From: Piper betle | Lineage: Eukaryota > Streptophyta > Magnoliopsida > Piperales > Piperaceae | DNA length: 64,000 nt | Direction of reading: 5' to 3' | Assembly (NCBI GenBank): GCA_033002965.1 | Contig: JAURVB010013155.1 | Span: 1 to 64,000, forward strand | Part shown: in pieces, positions 25,537 to 38,062 of the stretch | Position numbering within the stretch: position 1 is the first letter of the stretch | How the letters are laid out: each line of letters opens with the position of its first letter | The notes under the pieces: generated by a model | The model's database searches: none | What the model was told of the DNA's origin: nothing | What the model saw: only the letters and a program-made list of their open reading frames with translations | Made by a program: the position numbers and the translations under genes

Positions 25537-26155
25537 TTGCGAGATTAAGGAACCTTTTTTTGGCCTTGCTATTGGAGGAGCTACAATCGTTGTTAGTCAC
25601 ATTCGCGGAACCATTGCGGAATCATTACAATTGTCATATATATTACCATACTTTATCATATATACAATTGATAATCGCAAGTCTCTTTGGCATTTCAGAA
25701 ATAGAAATTTCTTTATTATAACAAATCTGGAAGTCGGGTATGGATTGACAGCCAGACTTCATCCAATTTTGTGATTCGGCTGCCCTTGGATTTTTGCTTC
25801 GCAATGAAATAAATCGCCCAGATATACTTTTTATCATTCGGTTTGTTTGTCTGTGCATATCTGTTCTATAAGCCGTAATTGCCGCCTTGAAATGCACTTG
25901 TTCGATGACACAGCTCTGAACTTGATCGTATTGAATCTCTTATAAACTATTCCTAAATGATCATCCATCTCTTTCTTTCAAGGGTTTTGTCGCCAACATT
26001 GACCTTTTGGATGCTTCAAATTGTCCGCTTCGAATTCATTAGTGCCATTATTTGTATAGTATAATAAGTACATGTGGATGCCCCATGCTCATATATGCAA
26101 CTTTTCGGTTTGCAGGAAACTATTTAATCTAAATCATTTGAATTTTGAGGGTCTT
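25537..26155. other. 3' flank of the tyrosyl-tRNA synthetase gene
   Basis: Probable 3' UTR and intergenic sequence up to the copia 3' LTR. No conserved coding content was recognised; the 83-codon frame that overlaps the stop region is not similar to anything I know. Confidence 0.45.
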
Positions 26156-26614
26156 TGTCTGAGTAGATTGCCTACAGGGAAACGTGTGACAAAATCTTTG
26201 CCAATAATGAAGCAATGAAATAAAATATTGAAAACAAAGACCCTAAACTCGAGGGTAAAGGACTACGGGAAGAACATTCCTTGTGAAGAATAACAAATTG
26301 CAGTTTATAATATAACTCTCTCTCTTCTCTCTTGTTTTAGAAAAAAATCATTTTCTAGCACCTTGATAAATAGCTTAAATACATGAAAAATTGTCTAAAA
26401 CGTGGAGACAATGTAACTAGCGTGGTGTTCATGTCACTGACGCTCGAGTGTACAATTCCAGATCACTCCGCATCACTTCTAGGTTAAGCAAAGATTTTTT
26501 TGTTCAAAGACCCGAACGCTCGAGCGTCTGAAACCCAAACACCTGAGCGTTCATGCCTCGAGAAGCAGCCACTGTTCCTTATTCCTCCTTGTTCCTTAGA
26601 GTTTCATATCAACA
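26156..26614 (-). repeat. 3' LTR of the copia element
   Basis: The high end is fixed by the polypurine tract and the LTR start TGTTGATATGAAACTC (minus strand). The low end is set by alignment to the other LTR (TGTCTGAGTAGATTGCCTA here, TGTTGGAGTAGATGGCCTA at 38063). Shared landmarks include ATATTGAAAAC, GAGGGTAAA..GACTA, AAATA(C)ACATGAAAAA and TTCATGCCTCG.GAAGC. The two LTRs differ strongly, so the insertion is old. Confidence 0.7.
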
Positions 26615-26626
26615 ATCTCCACCTTT
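26615..26626 (-). other. Polypurine tract of the copia element
   Basis: On the minus strand AAAGGTGGAGAT directly precedes the LTR start TGTTGATATG. This is the standard plant copia polypurine tract position and sequence (GGTGGAGATTGTTG). Confidence 0.8.
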
Positions 26627-26702
26627 GTGGGAAAATATATTTTATATTCTTAAACCAACGTGAAAATAAACCTTGTACCAAAAACCGGTACGAACCCGCA
26701 CC

Positions 26703-27235
26703 TCACCCGCGTGGCCACAACCCCTCATGGGCTGCGCTCCTCATCATATAGCAATGAAACACTAGTTTAGTAAATATATCAGTTGCATTATCATCGGAAT
26801 GAATCTTCACCCAACGAATTAAATCATCATTAATAGTTTCCCAGAGTTTATGATATCTCATGTCAATAGTAGTCATTTGATGAAACACCTGATTCTTAGT
26901 CAAATGCACAACACTTTGATTATCACAATGCAACTCCACCTAACTTTAAGAAACCCCTAGTTCATTTACTAAACCACATAACCATACTGCTTTTTTTACA
27001 CACTCCACCATAGCCATATATTTCACCTTTGTCATAGATAAGCCGTCGGTTGAAGCATCGAACTCCAAGAATTATCACCTCCACCCAAAGTGAATATATA
27101 ACCTGTTGTCAACCCCTTTATATCTAGATCTCTAGCATAATCTGAGTCCAAAAAGCCAATCTTCCTATTGTCCTCACAAGAATAAACCACTCTATAATTA
27201 TTAGTACCCCTAAAGTACCGTATAACCCATTTCAC
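26703..27235 (-). pseudogene. copia RNase H and RT tail, broken
   Basis: 27235-27032 reads VIRYFRGTNNYRVVYS... FLDSDYARDLD, the end of the RT region and the start of RNase H. 26939-26703 reads LHCDNQSVVHLTKNQVFHQ... DMRYHKL and ATDIFTK, the end of RNase H. A stop separates the two parts. Confidence 0.85.
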
Positions 27236-27496
27236 AACATTCTAATATTCTTCTCAGGATTAGTCACGTACTTACTAACTACACTCACAACATGAGTGAT
27301 AAACGACCTTGTACAAACCATGGAATACATCAAACACCCAATAACTCATGCATAAGAAAATTTTAACATTTCTACCATAGCACCTCTGTTGTAGTAGACA
27401 TAGCTGCCAAAAGTTTGAAGTGTTAAGCAAGAGAAACTAACACCGCCTTAGCATTATCCATGCCAAACCTTTACAAAAAGCCTTCACATACTTTCC

Positions 27497-28330
27497 CTAT
27501 GACAACCACAATTTTTTGGCTTTCCTCTCCTGTTTGATCTTCATACCTATAATTTTCTTAGCCTCACCTAGATATTTCATGTCAAACTTCATTGACAACT
27601 TAGACTTGAGTTTATTCACTTCAACCAAATTCTTACTAGCAATTAGCATACCATCAACATACAATAGCAAATAAATATATGACATATTACCAAGTACTCT
27701 GAAATAAACATAGCTATCATACTCAAACCGAATATACCCAACCCGAATCATGAAAGTATTGAACCTTTTAACCATTGGCGAGGAGACTGTTTCAAACCAT
27801 ACAATGATTTTTTCAATTTGCATACCATATATTCCTTGTCATATTCTTTAAAGCCTTCAAGTTAATGCATGAAAATCTCCTCCAAATCTCCATGAAGAAA
27901 AGTTGTTTTCACATCTAGTTGTTCCAATTACAAATCATACGTTACCACCAAAGCGAAAATCACTCTAATTGAAGTATGTTTGACCACCGCTGAAAATATT
28001 TCATTATAATCATCACCCTCTCGCTGAGCATAGACATTTGCTACCAACCGAGCCTTATATTTCTTTCTATCTTTCGCAGAAATTGCTTCCTTTTTTGAAA
28101 TTCCTATTTGCAGCTTATTACCTTCCTCCTTTTGGTGGCTTTACCAAATCCCAAGTCTCATTTTTGTGAAGAGACTCGAGTTCTTTCATTATTGCCGTCA
28201 TCCATCGACCTCCCTCGATATGCATGGATTTCTTATAAGAACTTGGATCACCATTGCCCACCACCAAAGTAAAAGTGACAGCATCTTCAAACCTAAGTCA
28301 AACTAGAGGATGTATCTCCCTCCTTTTTAG
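27497..28330 (-). pseudogene. copia reverse transcriptase, broken
   Basis: 27823-27497 contains RVGYIRFEYDSYVYF, YLLLYVDGMLIASKN and MKYLGEAKKIIGMKI, the palm and following region of copia RT. The catalytic YVDD box reads YVDG, so one metal-binding Asp is lost. 27824-28330 holds the N-terminal part of RT in several frames with stops. A long solo LTR interrupts the polyprotein just right of this point. Confidence 0.85.
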
Positions 28331-28353
28331 GTCCCTAGCCAAGGAATCGGTCT

Positions 28354-30982
28354 TGTAACACCCCAAATCCGGTTCATACTCGCGAACTGAACAAAAATAT
28401 CACTAGTCCAGTTTGGGTCGGCTAACCCGAACCCAATTCGAGTAGATCTACTCTCGGCGTTTCAAAATGGTAGATATCAATCATTATGCATGGATGAATG
28501 CACAAACACCCTAACATGCTACTACATGGATGACATGTCAACCAATTCACATACCCAAATAAGTCCAGTCGATAAAATTCGTAAACTAAGAAGGACAAAG
28601 TCTTCCCTAAAAGTGCAATTAAGGGCTACCCTATCAAATCAACATATATAACACACACACACACACACATATCAAACATTTTCATTCACACAATATCTAA
28701 TCTACTTTATAATCATTCTGAAGCTTGGGTCTCGACCCATTTATGCGTTCTATTCACATTTCACATCAAATTTTGTGCCTTAACCCACTTTTTGTACATA
28801 TTCAATGTCCAAACATAAAAACAAATATATTCACTTGTCATCATTAGACATTTTCTTTTGAAGCAAATATCATATCACAGCACATCATCATGTATTGCAT
28901 TTCATCACATCATTCTCAATATAATGAAATCATAACAAGAATATTAACCACTCTATCGTTTGACATGTGTGTGTGTAACAGATATCACTACTCCTCCATC
29001 CAACTTGACACATCTTACTCATGATCATCACCTACATATATTATAAAAATATTTCAGTAATGAGTGTTACTGGTCCAAAATATAACTAATATCAAACTGG
29101 CTATGAGAGCTAACTCTCATATGAAGAAAAATATTTGTATACTTCACTATAACTCTCTGAAGGGCACCTATTGAGGAGCCACCAGGCTGTAGACCCAGTA
29201 GCATCCCAAACTGACTGCTATGCTGATGCTGATGCCTCTCTCGGTATTTTCTCATTTCAATTTTTGGTCCCTCGAGACTACTAGTATATCATAAGCCTTC
29301 TCATTTCCTCCATAATTCTCCTGGCATTGAGCACGAAGGCCGAGTACTCTCAGGCAATCGTCTTTAGTACCCTTTGACACACAAGTCTGGTCATGCGCTG
29401 TACTAAACAATACCTATAAACCTCTACGTTCTCTGGGTGTGAGGAACTCAAATGCAGAGTTGTCAAGATCCCTCGGGATTGGAACAACCTGCTCACTAAT
29501 CCAGAGCCCGCTTTGATTAGCACGTGCACCCGGTCATGGTACGTGCAATTTAGCTTTCCCATCTTTCGTCTCACTGAAATGCAATAAAATTATATATATA
29601 GGCCTAAGAAGGTATTTATACAATAGGCCCAAAGGCAACTTGTGGTGAATCTTGTTTTCGAAAATATACTCGAGGGATCTCATCCTTGAGGGTTACTAAT
29701 TTGGAAAACTGGTTGATTAAATGGCCCCGGTTAAGTAGGATCCATAAAATGCCACTTAACTCGTTCTACAAGTAATAAAACAATACACAATAGAATAAAG
29801 TGTAAAACCGGAAACGATTCCTAAACGGGTTTGGTAGAAGCTCCAATCGTGTCCACGCGCCTAAGCGGCGAGCTCTTGCTTCGTATCTACACATCAAACT
29901 AAAAGCTAATGCCCGTTAACTGAATGATGCATCAAACATCATATAGCATATACACACCATATCATACATCAATTACACATAAATTTTCCTATACTATGTT
30001 CTATTAGTTACGATAATTATTTAGTTTACCTAATTATTTCCTTAGTACTCGTTTTAAAACACTTCAATCAAGCAAATTTCATATTTTTATTTATAATAAA
30101 ATAGCAAACTCGTCAATTCATTAAGTCTATCATGCTGTGCTAATAATTATCACCCTTAATAAATTAAGTCATAGTTAATTATACCTCTCGTCGTAGGTAA
30201 TCGGCGGCGACTAGGGTTCGTCGCATGTGTCAGAGCTTGAATTTGGCGCTCAACAGTGTTCGAAGTTCGATCGGGTTTGACTGGATGAGTTCGGTGGAAG
30301 CTCTGGTCGAGATGGGCGGCACTGGGCTCTGCTCCTGTCAGGAAAGGTTATGGGAGGGTCGGCGACTGGATGGTGGCGGCGACAATCACTAGTGGCAGAA
30401 TCGGTGAAAGGTAAAGGGGTGGCGTTGAGGGTTTGGAATAAATAGGTATCAGGGGGAAGAAGATGAGTGGTTAGGGGAGAAAATGAGTGGTTGGGGGAAG
30501 AAGAAGAGTGGTCGGGGAAAAGTTCATGGGTCATCTCGTAAATAGAACTGGTCTCGACTCTGACTCTAGTCAAAAATAATAACTAACTCGTAATAATTCT
30601 AAAAAATCTAGAAAAATAGGAAAAAATCTCATAAAACATAATATACATCATAACATCACAATGACATGTTCTATAACTAATAACCCACCCAAACTACTTG
30701 TAACACATCCTAATGCTTTATTCGGCCTAAAAATAATTCTACGATCTAATACTAAAATAAATAAATAAAATCTGGGCATACTCTCATATATTCTAATAAC
30801 TCATTCTACTGCTGTTTTACTAACGTTATCATCATATACTTGGGCACACATGAATTTCATGATTCTTAACACATGACTAGCCTTGGCTTGGCACACGTGT
30901 TCTGAAATTGACCCGACTGAAAATAACGGTCAAACCCACCAGTTCAGACTATAAAACCCTGACTCGAGTCATGGGTTTTATA
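28354..30982 (-). mobile_element. Solo long LTR inserted in the copia element (TSD GGTCT)
   Basis: The left end is TGTAACACCCCAAATCC and the right end GAGTCATGGGTTTTATA; in the element's own direction it starts TATAAAACCC (ancestral TGTAAAACCC) and ends GGGGTGTTACA. It is flanked by identical GGTCT at 28349-28353 and 30983-30987, proving a 2629-bp insertion with a 5-bp target duplication. No coding sequence or polypurine tract lies inside, so it is read as a solo LTR of the family seen at 51989, 55450 and 58426. Confidence 0.88.
28651..28669. repeat. AC-dinucleotide microsatellite
   Basis: An uninterrupted AC run inside the solo long LTR at 28354-30982. Confidence 0.85.
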
Positions 30983-31098
30983 GGTCTGCAAATGCTCCTC
31001 TCTTCTAGTACCACTAGATGAAGCTTCCTCTTGAGATGATTCAGTTGGATCTACCTCAGCCAACAATTTTGTAGAAGTATTTTCCACATCTAATTCCA

Positions 31099-31503
31099 CT
31101 AGAATATGTTCCTGTCCTCATCAACCTTACCCTCCACTAGATTCACATACAACCAACCCGGTTTCAATATGCACTCTTCATCAAAGATAATACTCATGTT
31201 GATTATAGCCTTCTTTAATGTTGCATCCCACAACTTAAAGCTCTTCATGCCTTTCTTGAACCCAATAAACACACACTCCCTTGACTTGGAGTCTAGCTTA
31301 GATTGCTGTCTGTGTTGTATATGCACAAAATATGGACAACCAAAGACTTTCAAATTAGAATAGTCAACCGTTAATTTACCTATCCAAATTTCCTCTAGTG
31401 CTTTCCCTTCCATTGCAACATGAGGTGACCTATTGATGATGTAAGATGTCATATTCACTACCTCAACCCAAAATATTGTAAGTAACCCCACATTCAACCT
31501 CAT
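31099..31503 (-). pseudogene. copia integrase C-terminal part
   Basis: The 134-codon open frame reads VVNMTSYIINRSPHVAMEGK, ALEEIWIGK, YSNLKVFGCPYFVHI and SRECVFIGFKKGMKSFKLWD. This is the usual copia integrase C-terminal region before the RT. It is cut off from the catalytic core by the hAT insertion at 31546-33239. Confidence 0.88.
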
Positions 31504-31545
31504 GCATCTTGCCTATTCCAGCAATGTTTTGTTCATCCTTTTAGC

Positions 31546-33239
31546 TAGGGGTGTGCGTAGACGTCCAAATTACAGAGTCCAATCGAAGTTCAAAGCATGT
31601 TCGACTAAATTTGACTGACTAAATTCGACTAAATAAAAATAAACTAAACATGGATATTTCTTTGTCCGACTGAACGACTAACTGACCAACCGAGTGTCCG
31701 ATATTTTATATCAATATTTAATGACTTCAACATTTGTGAGGCTAATATTATGTTCTATGAAAATTTCAAATCATAATATACATTAACATTAATTAAGTTT
31801 ATACACAAAATTGATATTTAGTATCTAAAATAACCCAAAATGGCTTACATAGAAAAAACATAAAAGTTATCCTCATATTTAGGAACTTAGAACAATACAT
31901 TCACATCGACAATCATATCAAACCATTTGTTAAATAGTTAGAATGCTCTCATTTAGTACCATAGTTTACTAAATTTTTAAAATTTAGCTCTTATACATTT
32001 CCAAGTCAAACAAAAGATAATCAATGTATAGAAGCTTTAAAGTAATCTTTGACATCAAAATATAGTTCAATATTATGTATACTTTTAACATAAAAATATT
32101 CTACTAGCTGATTCTTCATCTAGTATAACTCACCTACATGAAAAAATATACAAAAGAGTTAATTACTCATAGAAATACTTTACAAATATTAGAAGAGTAG
32201 AAATTAAATATAACATTCTTACATGCTCATTATAGACACAAAGATGTTGGAATACTGTCTCCATCAACATAATCATCAATATCTTTTCATTCTTTAATAT
32301 TCATTGTTCCAAATAAATTTGATGATGAACTTAGTTGTTTCTCTACAAATAAAAAATATAGTTGTAAGAGAAGAACATATGTAAAAAAATACATCAAAAA
32401 TAGAAAATGCATGGACATAAAATATGAATTACGTTTATATTCACTTCTCAACCAATTTTGGGCACATATCAAAGTTTTAAGTGTTTTTGGGCTCAAACTA
32501 TTCCTAGTTGAGCCAATTGTTTATCTTCTAATACGAAATGTTGCTTCGGAGGTGACGGTTGACATAAGAATGACTAAAACATCTTGAGTAATTTTTTTCA
32601 AAAATAGAATATTTCACTATGTTCCATCTCCACCATGATAATATATCAAACTGCTCATCTACTCCATCTACAAAATGAATAGTTGGTTCATTAAAATAAT
32701 TCTTCAAATCAGTTCGTGTTGGCTCTTTTGATGAACATTACATAATTAATTTTTTTACTCCCTGCAATCTCCTATTTAGGCCTCCAATAGGAGGAACATT
32801 TCATGAACTTTCAATTCCAATATAGGGCTTGTTTGACATACATTTACTCATAGATTTCGCATCAATCTTATTTTTTGAATCTTCCCGTTGTAATATAATA
32901 TTTCTTTATTCAAATATTTTTTTAGAAAAAAGTGATTTTAATTTTTATGCTAAATGACATAAGAGAAACTAATAAAAAATGAAAGAGATAATGATTATAT
33001 AAATAAGATATTAGTTGTTTGTGAGAATAAATAATATTTATAATAAAAATAATAATTAGATAATAAAATAAATATGATATGAAAATAATTTTTATATTGA
33101 CCAAATTTTGACCATGTTCGATGATGACCAAATTGACCGAAGAATTTTGACCTTGATCCACCAACTTTTTGACCGAGATTAAGTGGATAGACATGGACAA
33201 TAGCTTGTCTAATGTCTAACCGACTAACACCCACCCTTA
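31546..33239. mobile_element. Decayed hAT transposon inside copia integrase (8-bp TSD)
   Basis: The left end TAGGGGTGTGCGTAG and the inverted right end TAAGGGTGGGTGTTAG form hAT-type terminal inverted repeats. The flanks CTTTTAGC (31538-31545) and CTTTCAGC (33240-33247) match at 7 of 8 positions, the hAT target-duplication length. The copia integrase frame resumes on either side. Confidence 0.85.
32287..32580 (-). pseudogene. hAT transposase dimerisation-domain remnant
   Basis: The minus strand reads STVTSEATFRIRR, a stop, then STRNSLSPKTLKTLICAQNWL. This is the hAT C-terminal dimerisation motif in decayed form (compare SSIASKSAFST..LICAQDWLR at 19113-19460). It lies inside the 31546-33239 element and confirms its class. 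Confidence 0.8.
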
Positions 33240-33291
33240 CTTTCAGCAACATTGTTCTGCTGAGGTGTGTATGGTGCTGTGAAATGTCGGC

Positions 33292-33839
33292 TTATACTTT
33301 CTTGTTGACAGAAATCAACAAATTCCTTAGAAGGGACTTATACTCACCTCCAGTATCAAACCTTAAATACTTAAGCTTATTTCCAGTTTGAGTTTCCACT
33401 TCCACCTTCCATTGTTTAAACATGGAGAAAGCTTCATGCTTATGCTTAATGAAGTATATCCAAACCTTTTTAAAAAAATCATCTATGAAAGTAATAAAAT
33501 AGACAACACCACTATGAGATTTCATTGATGTTGTCCCCATACATCAGTATGAACGTAGTCCAAAATAGAACTACTAGTATGGGATGCAGATGATCGAAAT
33601 TGTATCTTTGCTTGCTTTCCAAGAATACAATACTTAAAGAAGTTGAAATGATATGTCTTCCAACCCTTTAGTAGACCCCTTTTGTGCAGTTTAGTCATGC
33701 TCCTCTTACTCATATGATCTAGCCTCATATGCCAAAGCAAAGTGTTCTTCGTGTCCTTCTTAGAGTTAGACACTACAACAGCACCGACAGCTGTGTGTCC
33801 CTGTAGTATATACAAATTCCTATTTTTCTGGTCTTTCAT
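33292..33839 (-). pseudogene. copia GAG-pre-integrase and integrase core
   Basis: 33839-33522 carries the pre-integrase zinc-binding region (LLWHMRLDHMSKRSMTKLHK, then FKYCILGKQ) and DYVHTDVWG, which holds the first catalytic Asp region. 33540-33292 overlaps in another frame and carries VYFITFIDDFFKKVWIYFIK and YLRFDTGGEY, around the second catalytic Asp. The frame shifts where the two overlap (about 33530). Confidence 0.88.
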
Positions 33840-33872
33840 GGTTAGTAATGACCCCTTATTGACCTTTAGAAC

Positions 33873-34509
33873 TCACTCTGACATGACAACTCTACATCCA
33901 TCGGTGTCCAAACAACCCAGTGAAATCAGATTTTTCCTCACTTTTGGCACATAACTCACATTAGTTAATGTCCGGATCACACTATCAAACATTTTGATTG
34001 TCAAAGATCCAATCCCAACAATCTTACAAGTAGAGTTGTTTTCCATTAGAGCTAAACCCCCCATCAAAAGCTTTTTAATCATGTAACCGCTCCTTATTTA
34101 GACACATATAAAATGAGCATATATAATCTAAAATCCAACTATACTCACTATTATTTGCACTAGATGTAACATTGAGCAGATCCCCATCATCAGCACCAGA
34201 ATTAGATACACTAGCTTGATCAATTATTTTGCCTTCCTTTTTCTCCCTATCTTGTTTTTTCTTATTACAGTCTTTCTTTAAGTGACCCTTCTTTTTCCAA
34301 CAATAGCAAATAACCTTGATCTTATCAGCCTTGAACTCCCCTTTGCTTCCACTCCCTTTCTGAAGGGCTTTCCCATTGTTTTCTAGTCGTGTATCTACAT
34401 AAAGATTATCTCCATCATTATTAATTTCCTTCATTAATTCCTCAGATAATAAAGCTGTAATAAGGTTATCAAACTCGATAGAATCCTTACGTCTTCGCAA
34501 GTGGTTCAT
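33873..34509 (-). pseudogene. copia gag zinc knuckle and aspartic protease
   Basis: 34509-34075 includes a CCHC knuckle (CYCWKKKGHLKKDC) and the protease start WILDYICSFYM, where the family has a D-S/T-G active site; here the two residues after Asp are changed, so the protease would be dead. 34082-33873 continues in another frame with CKIVGIGSLTIKMFD and YVPKVRKNLISLG, the normal protease C-terminal part. Confidence 0.87.
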
Positions 34510-35042
34510 ATACTGAATTCAAAGAGTTGAATCATGTAAGCCTTATTATCTTTTGCAATCTTCTCATCAATGCATAACAAATTAGTACACAACTTGTTAA
34601 AGATAAGTAAATAAGACCCTAAAGAATAAGAGTCACTCATCCTCAAGTATTACAACTGCTTTTAAGGATTAGCTTTGCTAGTTAAAGATTTTGTCATATA
34701 CCTACTCTCAAAATTTTCCCATAAAGTAGATAAAGACTTTATGTGCAAATACTGTAGTAAATTTCATGAGACAGATGTATGCGACTGGTACCCAACGCCC
34801 TCTCCTAAATTAAATTAGTCTTTATCAGACATATCAATAGGTTTTTTACCCTCACGAACAATACTCATGAGACCTTGATTAACAAGAATATCCTTAACTT
34901 TTTCTTGCCAAAGAACAAAACTATTCTTCCCATCAAACTTCTCAAGATCAAGTTTCCAAGAAAATTTTTGACTAATTGGATTCATAAAAGAGATCTAGAA
35001 AAATATCTTCAATGAAAAACCTGTCGCTGTCGCCGTCCCCAT
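34510..35042 (-). pseudogene. copia gag N-terminal part
   Basis: Starting from the minus-strand ATG at 35042, fragments such as FSWKLDLEKFDGKN, LWQEKVKDILVNQGL and LSTLWENFESRYMTKSL are recognisable copia gag, broken by several stops. The start lies about 6 bases left of the partial long LTR block. Confidence 0.75.
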
Positions 35043-35047
35043 GTGAC

Positions 35048-36838
35048 TGACGATTAGGTATAGAATTTTATCCAATTTAATTATTTAAAATTGATATTTA
35101 TTAGCACAACATGCTAGGATTGATTAATTATTATGATCAATGCCTGATTATAGGTGAGGTGATGATTTGCACGATTTGATTGATAGTGAATGATTATTAG
35201 TGATCTAATTAAGTAAAGTAAATCTGAGCATGCTAAGTGGCTACAACGTAACTTAGAAAAATATAATAAAATTGTTATGAATAGGATGAGTTAGAGTTAT
35301 TTTACACTGATGATTGTTTGACTGTTAGATAATGATTGCATTGTACGTGTGATGTTCATGTTAAGTTGATGCATCATTTAGTTAGTGGGTGTTAGCTTCA
35401 AGATTTGATGTGTAGGTACGGAGTAGGAGCTCACTGCCTAGGCGTGTGGTTTTGCTTGGAGCTTCTATTAGGTTCATTTAGGAATTGCTCTCTATTTATT
35501 GTCTCATTCTATCATGTTTTATTTAGAAAAGAAAGAGGACGTGTCGAGTGGTGGTTTTATCGTATCCCACTCTACATGGGCCATTTAGCCAATCGTATTT
35601 CCGGATTAATAACCCTCGAGGATGAGATCCCTCGAGTATGTTTTTGAAAACAAGATCCACCACAAGATACCTTCGGGCCTATATTATATAATTCTCTACC
35701 AGGCCTATATATATATATATATAGTTTTCACATTTTCAGTGAGATGTGTGACAGAGGAAACTGACGACCACGTTTTGAAATAGGGCGCATGCTTGTCAAA
35801 GCGGGCTCTGGAACTGGTGAGCATCCACTCCATTCCCGAGGGATCCTGACAACTCCACCTTTGAGTTCGTCAAACCCGGAGAAGTGTGGACATTTACAGG
35901 TACTTTTGTGCAACACATGTCTAGACTTGTGGTTAAAAAGGGTACTGGAGGCGCATATCTGAAAGTACTCGGCCTCTATACTCAGGGCTAGGAGTAGCAC
36001 GGAGGACGTAGAGGGCTGAGATGAATGATAATGATTTTGATAGTTTGAATGGCCAAGGAAAGAGAATGTTATGGGAAGAGAATGTTAAGGAAAGAGAAAG
36101 TTATGGAAAGGGGACGCTGCCGCCTGAGGGCGACGACTCCCATTACTGCCCTTGTGAGAGTTCTTGAGGAAGTATATGAGATTTTTATTCGACAGGAGGG
36201 TCAATCTCTCCTGTGTCAGATTGATATTAGTTATTTTTTAGACCGGTAACACTCATTACTGATGGTTTTCTATTATTTATGTAGGTGAGAATCTCGAGGA
36301 CTGAGCGCTGTCATGAACTGTGGAGGAGTAGTAAAGTCGTTGCACACATGTACCTACCTCACGTAATGAATGGAAATGATGATTTCTAAGCTGTGTGAAT
36401 GATGAGATTGTTTTAGATTATTCTGTGAAATGCTATGAACGTTTAGCCTATGAAACGAAACTAGAATGAAAGTGAAATAAAAATGTCATGTTTTGGAATT
36501 ATATCGATATAAATATTTATTATTGCTATGGATAGGTTGGCCCTATTGCACTTTTAGGAAAGACTTGGTCCATTTTGTTTTTTTATTTAAATATTATTTA
36601 TTTTCGAACTTGTTTTCACAATTATTCTGTTTGTGCACAATAGCATATCATGGCATGCATGTAAGGCCACGTTAGAACCTAAGCATCTCATCCACGCATT
36701 ATATACTTGCACTACTATTTTAAGACACCGAGGGGAGATCTGGGTCTAGCTTAACCGAATCAAGTAGTTTAGCGAACGGTTCGGTCGCCGGTGACATTTT
36801 CGGGTCGGTTCACGGGTGAACCGGAATGGGGTGTTACA
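35048..36838 (+). mobile_element. 5'-truncated copy of the long LTR family
   Basis: Begins mid-LTR (GGTATAGAATTTTATCC, matching GGTATAATTTATTTTAAC at 56600) and runs through the family landmarks CATGCTAGGATTG, GTACGGAGTAGGAGCTCACTGCCTAGGCG, AACCCTCGAGGATGAGATCCCTCGAG and GACAACTCCACCTTTGAGTTC to the terminus GGGGTGTTACA at 36838. The first 1.1 kb or so of the LTR is missing. It lies in the leader of the copia element. Confidence 0.8.
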
Positions 36839-36865
36839 TATCATATAGAGATGTCAGTATTTACT

Positions 36866-38008
36866 TAGTAGTGGGTTTCGATGTAGTTGTCGGAGTCCGA
36901 GCTCGCCGTAGATGAGATGTCACACTTGGAGCTTGAACCATAGGTCCGTTACAACTCTTCTTAGTTTTTATCAATATAGTCTATTATTGATTTGATTTCC
37001 AGATTGCATGACGTGTTAAGTGGTTATTTTATTGGAACCTACTTAACACAGGTATTTACACGTATTTTACTTCTGTGATTAATAACCCTCAAGGATGAGA
37101 TCGTTGAGTTTGAGTTTCGAAAACAAGATCCACCACAAGTTACCTTCGGGTTTATTATATAATCCATTCCTAGGCCTATATATAATTTTATCAGTGTTTT
37201 CCAGTGACATGTGAGGCAAGGGAAAATTGCAATCGTGCTACTCGAGCGGGCGCTTGCTAATCAAAGCGGGCGCTTGCTAGTCAAAGCGGGCTTTAGATTA
37301 GTGAGCGCGCCATTCCATTCTCAAGGGATCATGACAATTCCACCTTTGAGTTCCTCGAACCTAGAGAAGTGTGGAGGATTATGGATGGTACAATGCAGCT
37401 TATGTCTAAATTTGTGGTTTTAAAGGGTACTGAAGGCACATGCCTGAGAGTAGTTGGTTTCTGTGTTCAGGGCCAGGAGTAATACAGAGATGTAGAGGGC
37501 TGACGGAAAAGGAAAAGAAATTGATGTTCCCACAGACGAGATAGTTTTTAAAATTTGTCGAGGCATGAGATGAGGAAGAATGAGATGCTATCGAGCTGAG
37601 GCTAACGGCTCTTAATTAGAGCCCTTATGAGAGATTCTGTAAAGAAGTATATAAATATTTTTTAACAGGAAGGTCAGCTTTCCTGTGCTAGTTTGACTAT
37701 TAGTTATTTCTAGAACAGTAACACTAGTTAGTGATATTTTTCATATCATATATGTAGGTCTGGTGATCTTGAGTCTGCTTTGGTGGAAGGACAGATAAAT
37801 GCTACACACACTTGAGTTGAACGCAATTACTTTTAATTGATGAGTTTTCATGTATATTTAGCAATGTCTTCCGTTCTTTCGACACCAAACAGGTTATTTC
37901 GATCTAATTATTGATTGAGTTTTATAGACTGACAACTTTAAACATGACTCGACTTAATTGTAACATTTTTTATTTGGTTTTAAGGTGAACCAAAATTGGA
38001 GTATCACA
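36866..38008 (+). mobile_element. Second truncated copy of the long LTR family
   Basis: Starts near GTTGTCGGAGTCCGAGCTCGCCG and follows the family order (CTTGGAGCTTG...AGGTCCGTTACAACTC, AACCCTCAAGGATGAGATCG, CAATTCCACCTTTGAGTTC). It ends at GGAGTATCACA, a decayed GGGGTGTTACA. It is more diverged than its neighbour at 35048-36838. Only 27 bases separate the two copies. Confidence 0.75.
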
Positions 38009-38048
38009 TTCAACCCTTTTATGCAACAATTCTTGTCAAACAACCAAA

Positions 38049-38062
38049 GTTCTTATACTAAT
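38049..38062 (-). other. Primer-binding site of the copia element (initiator tRNA-Met type)
   Basis: The minus strand reads ATTAGTATAAGAAC directly after the 5' LTR end CCAACA. The canonical copia site is ATTGGTATCAGAGC, so 11 of 14 bases agree. This pins the inner edge of the 5' LTR. Confidence 0.7.
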
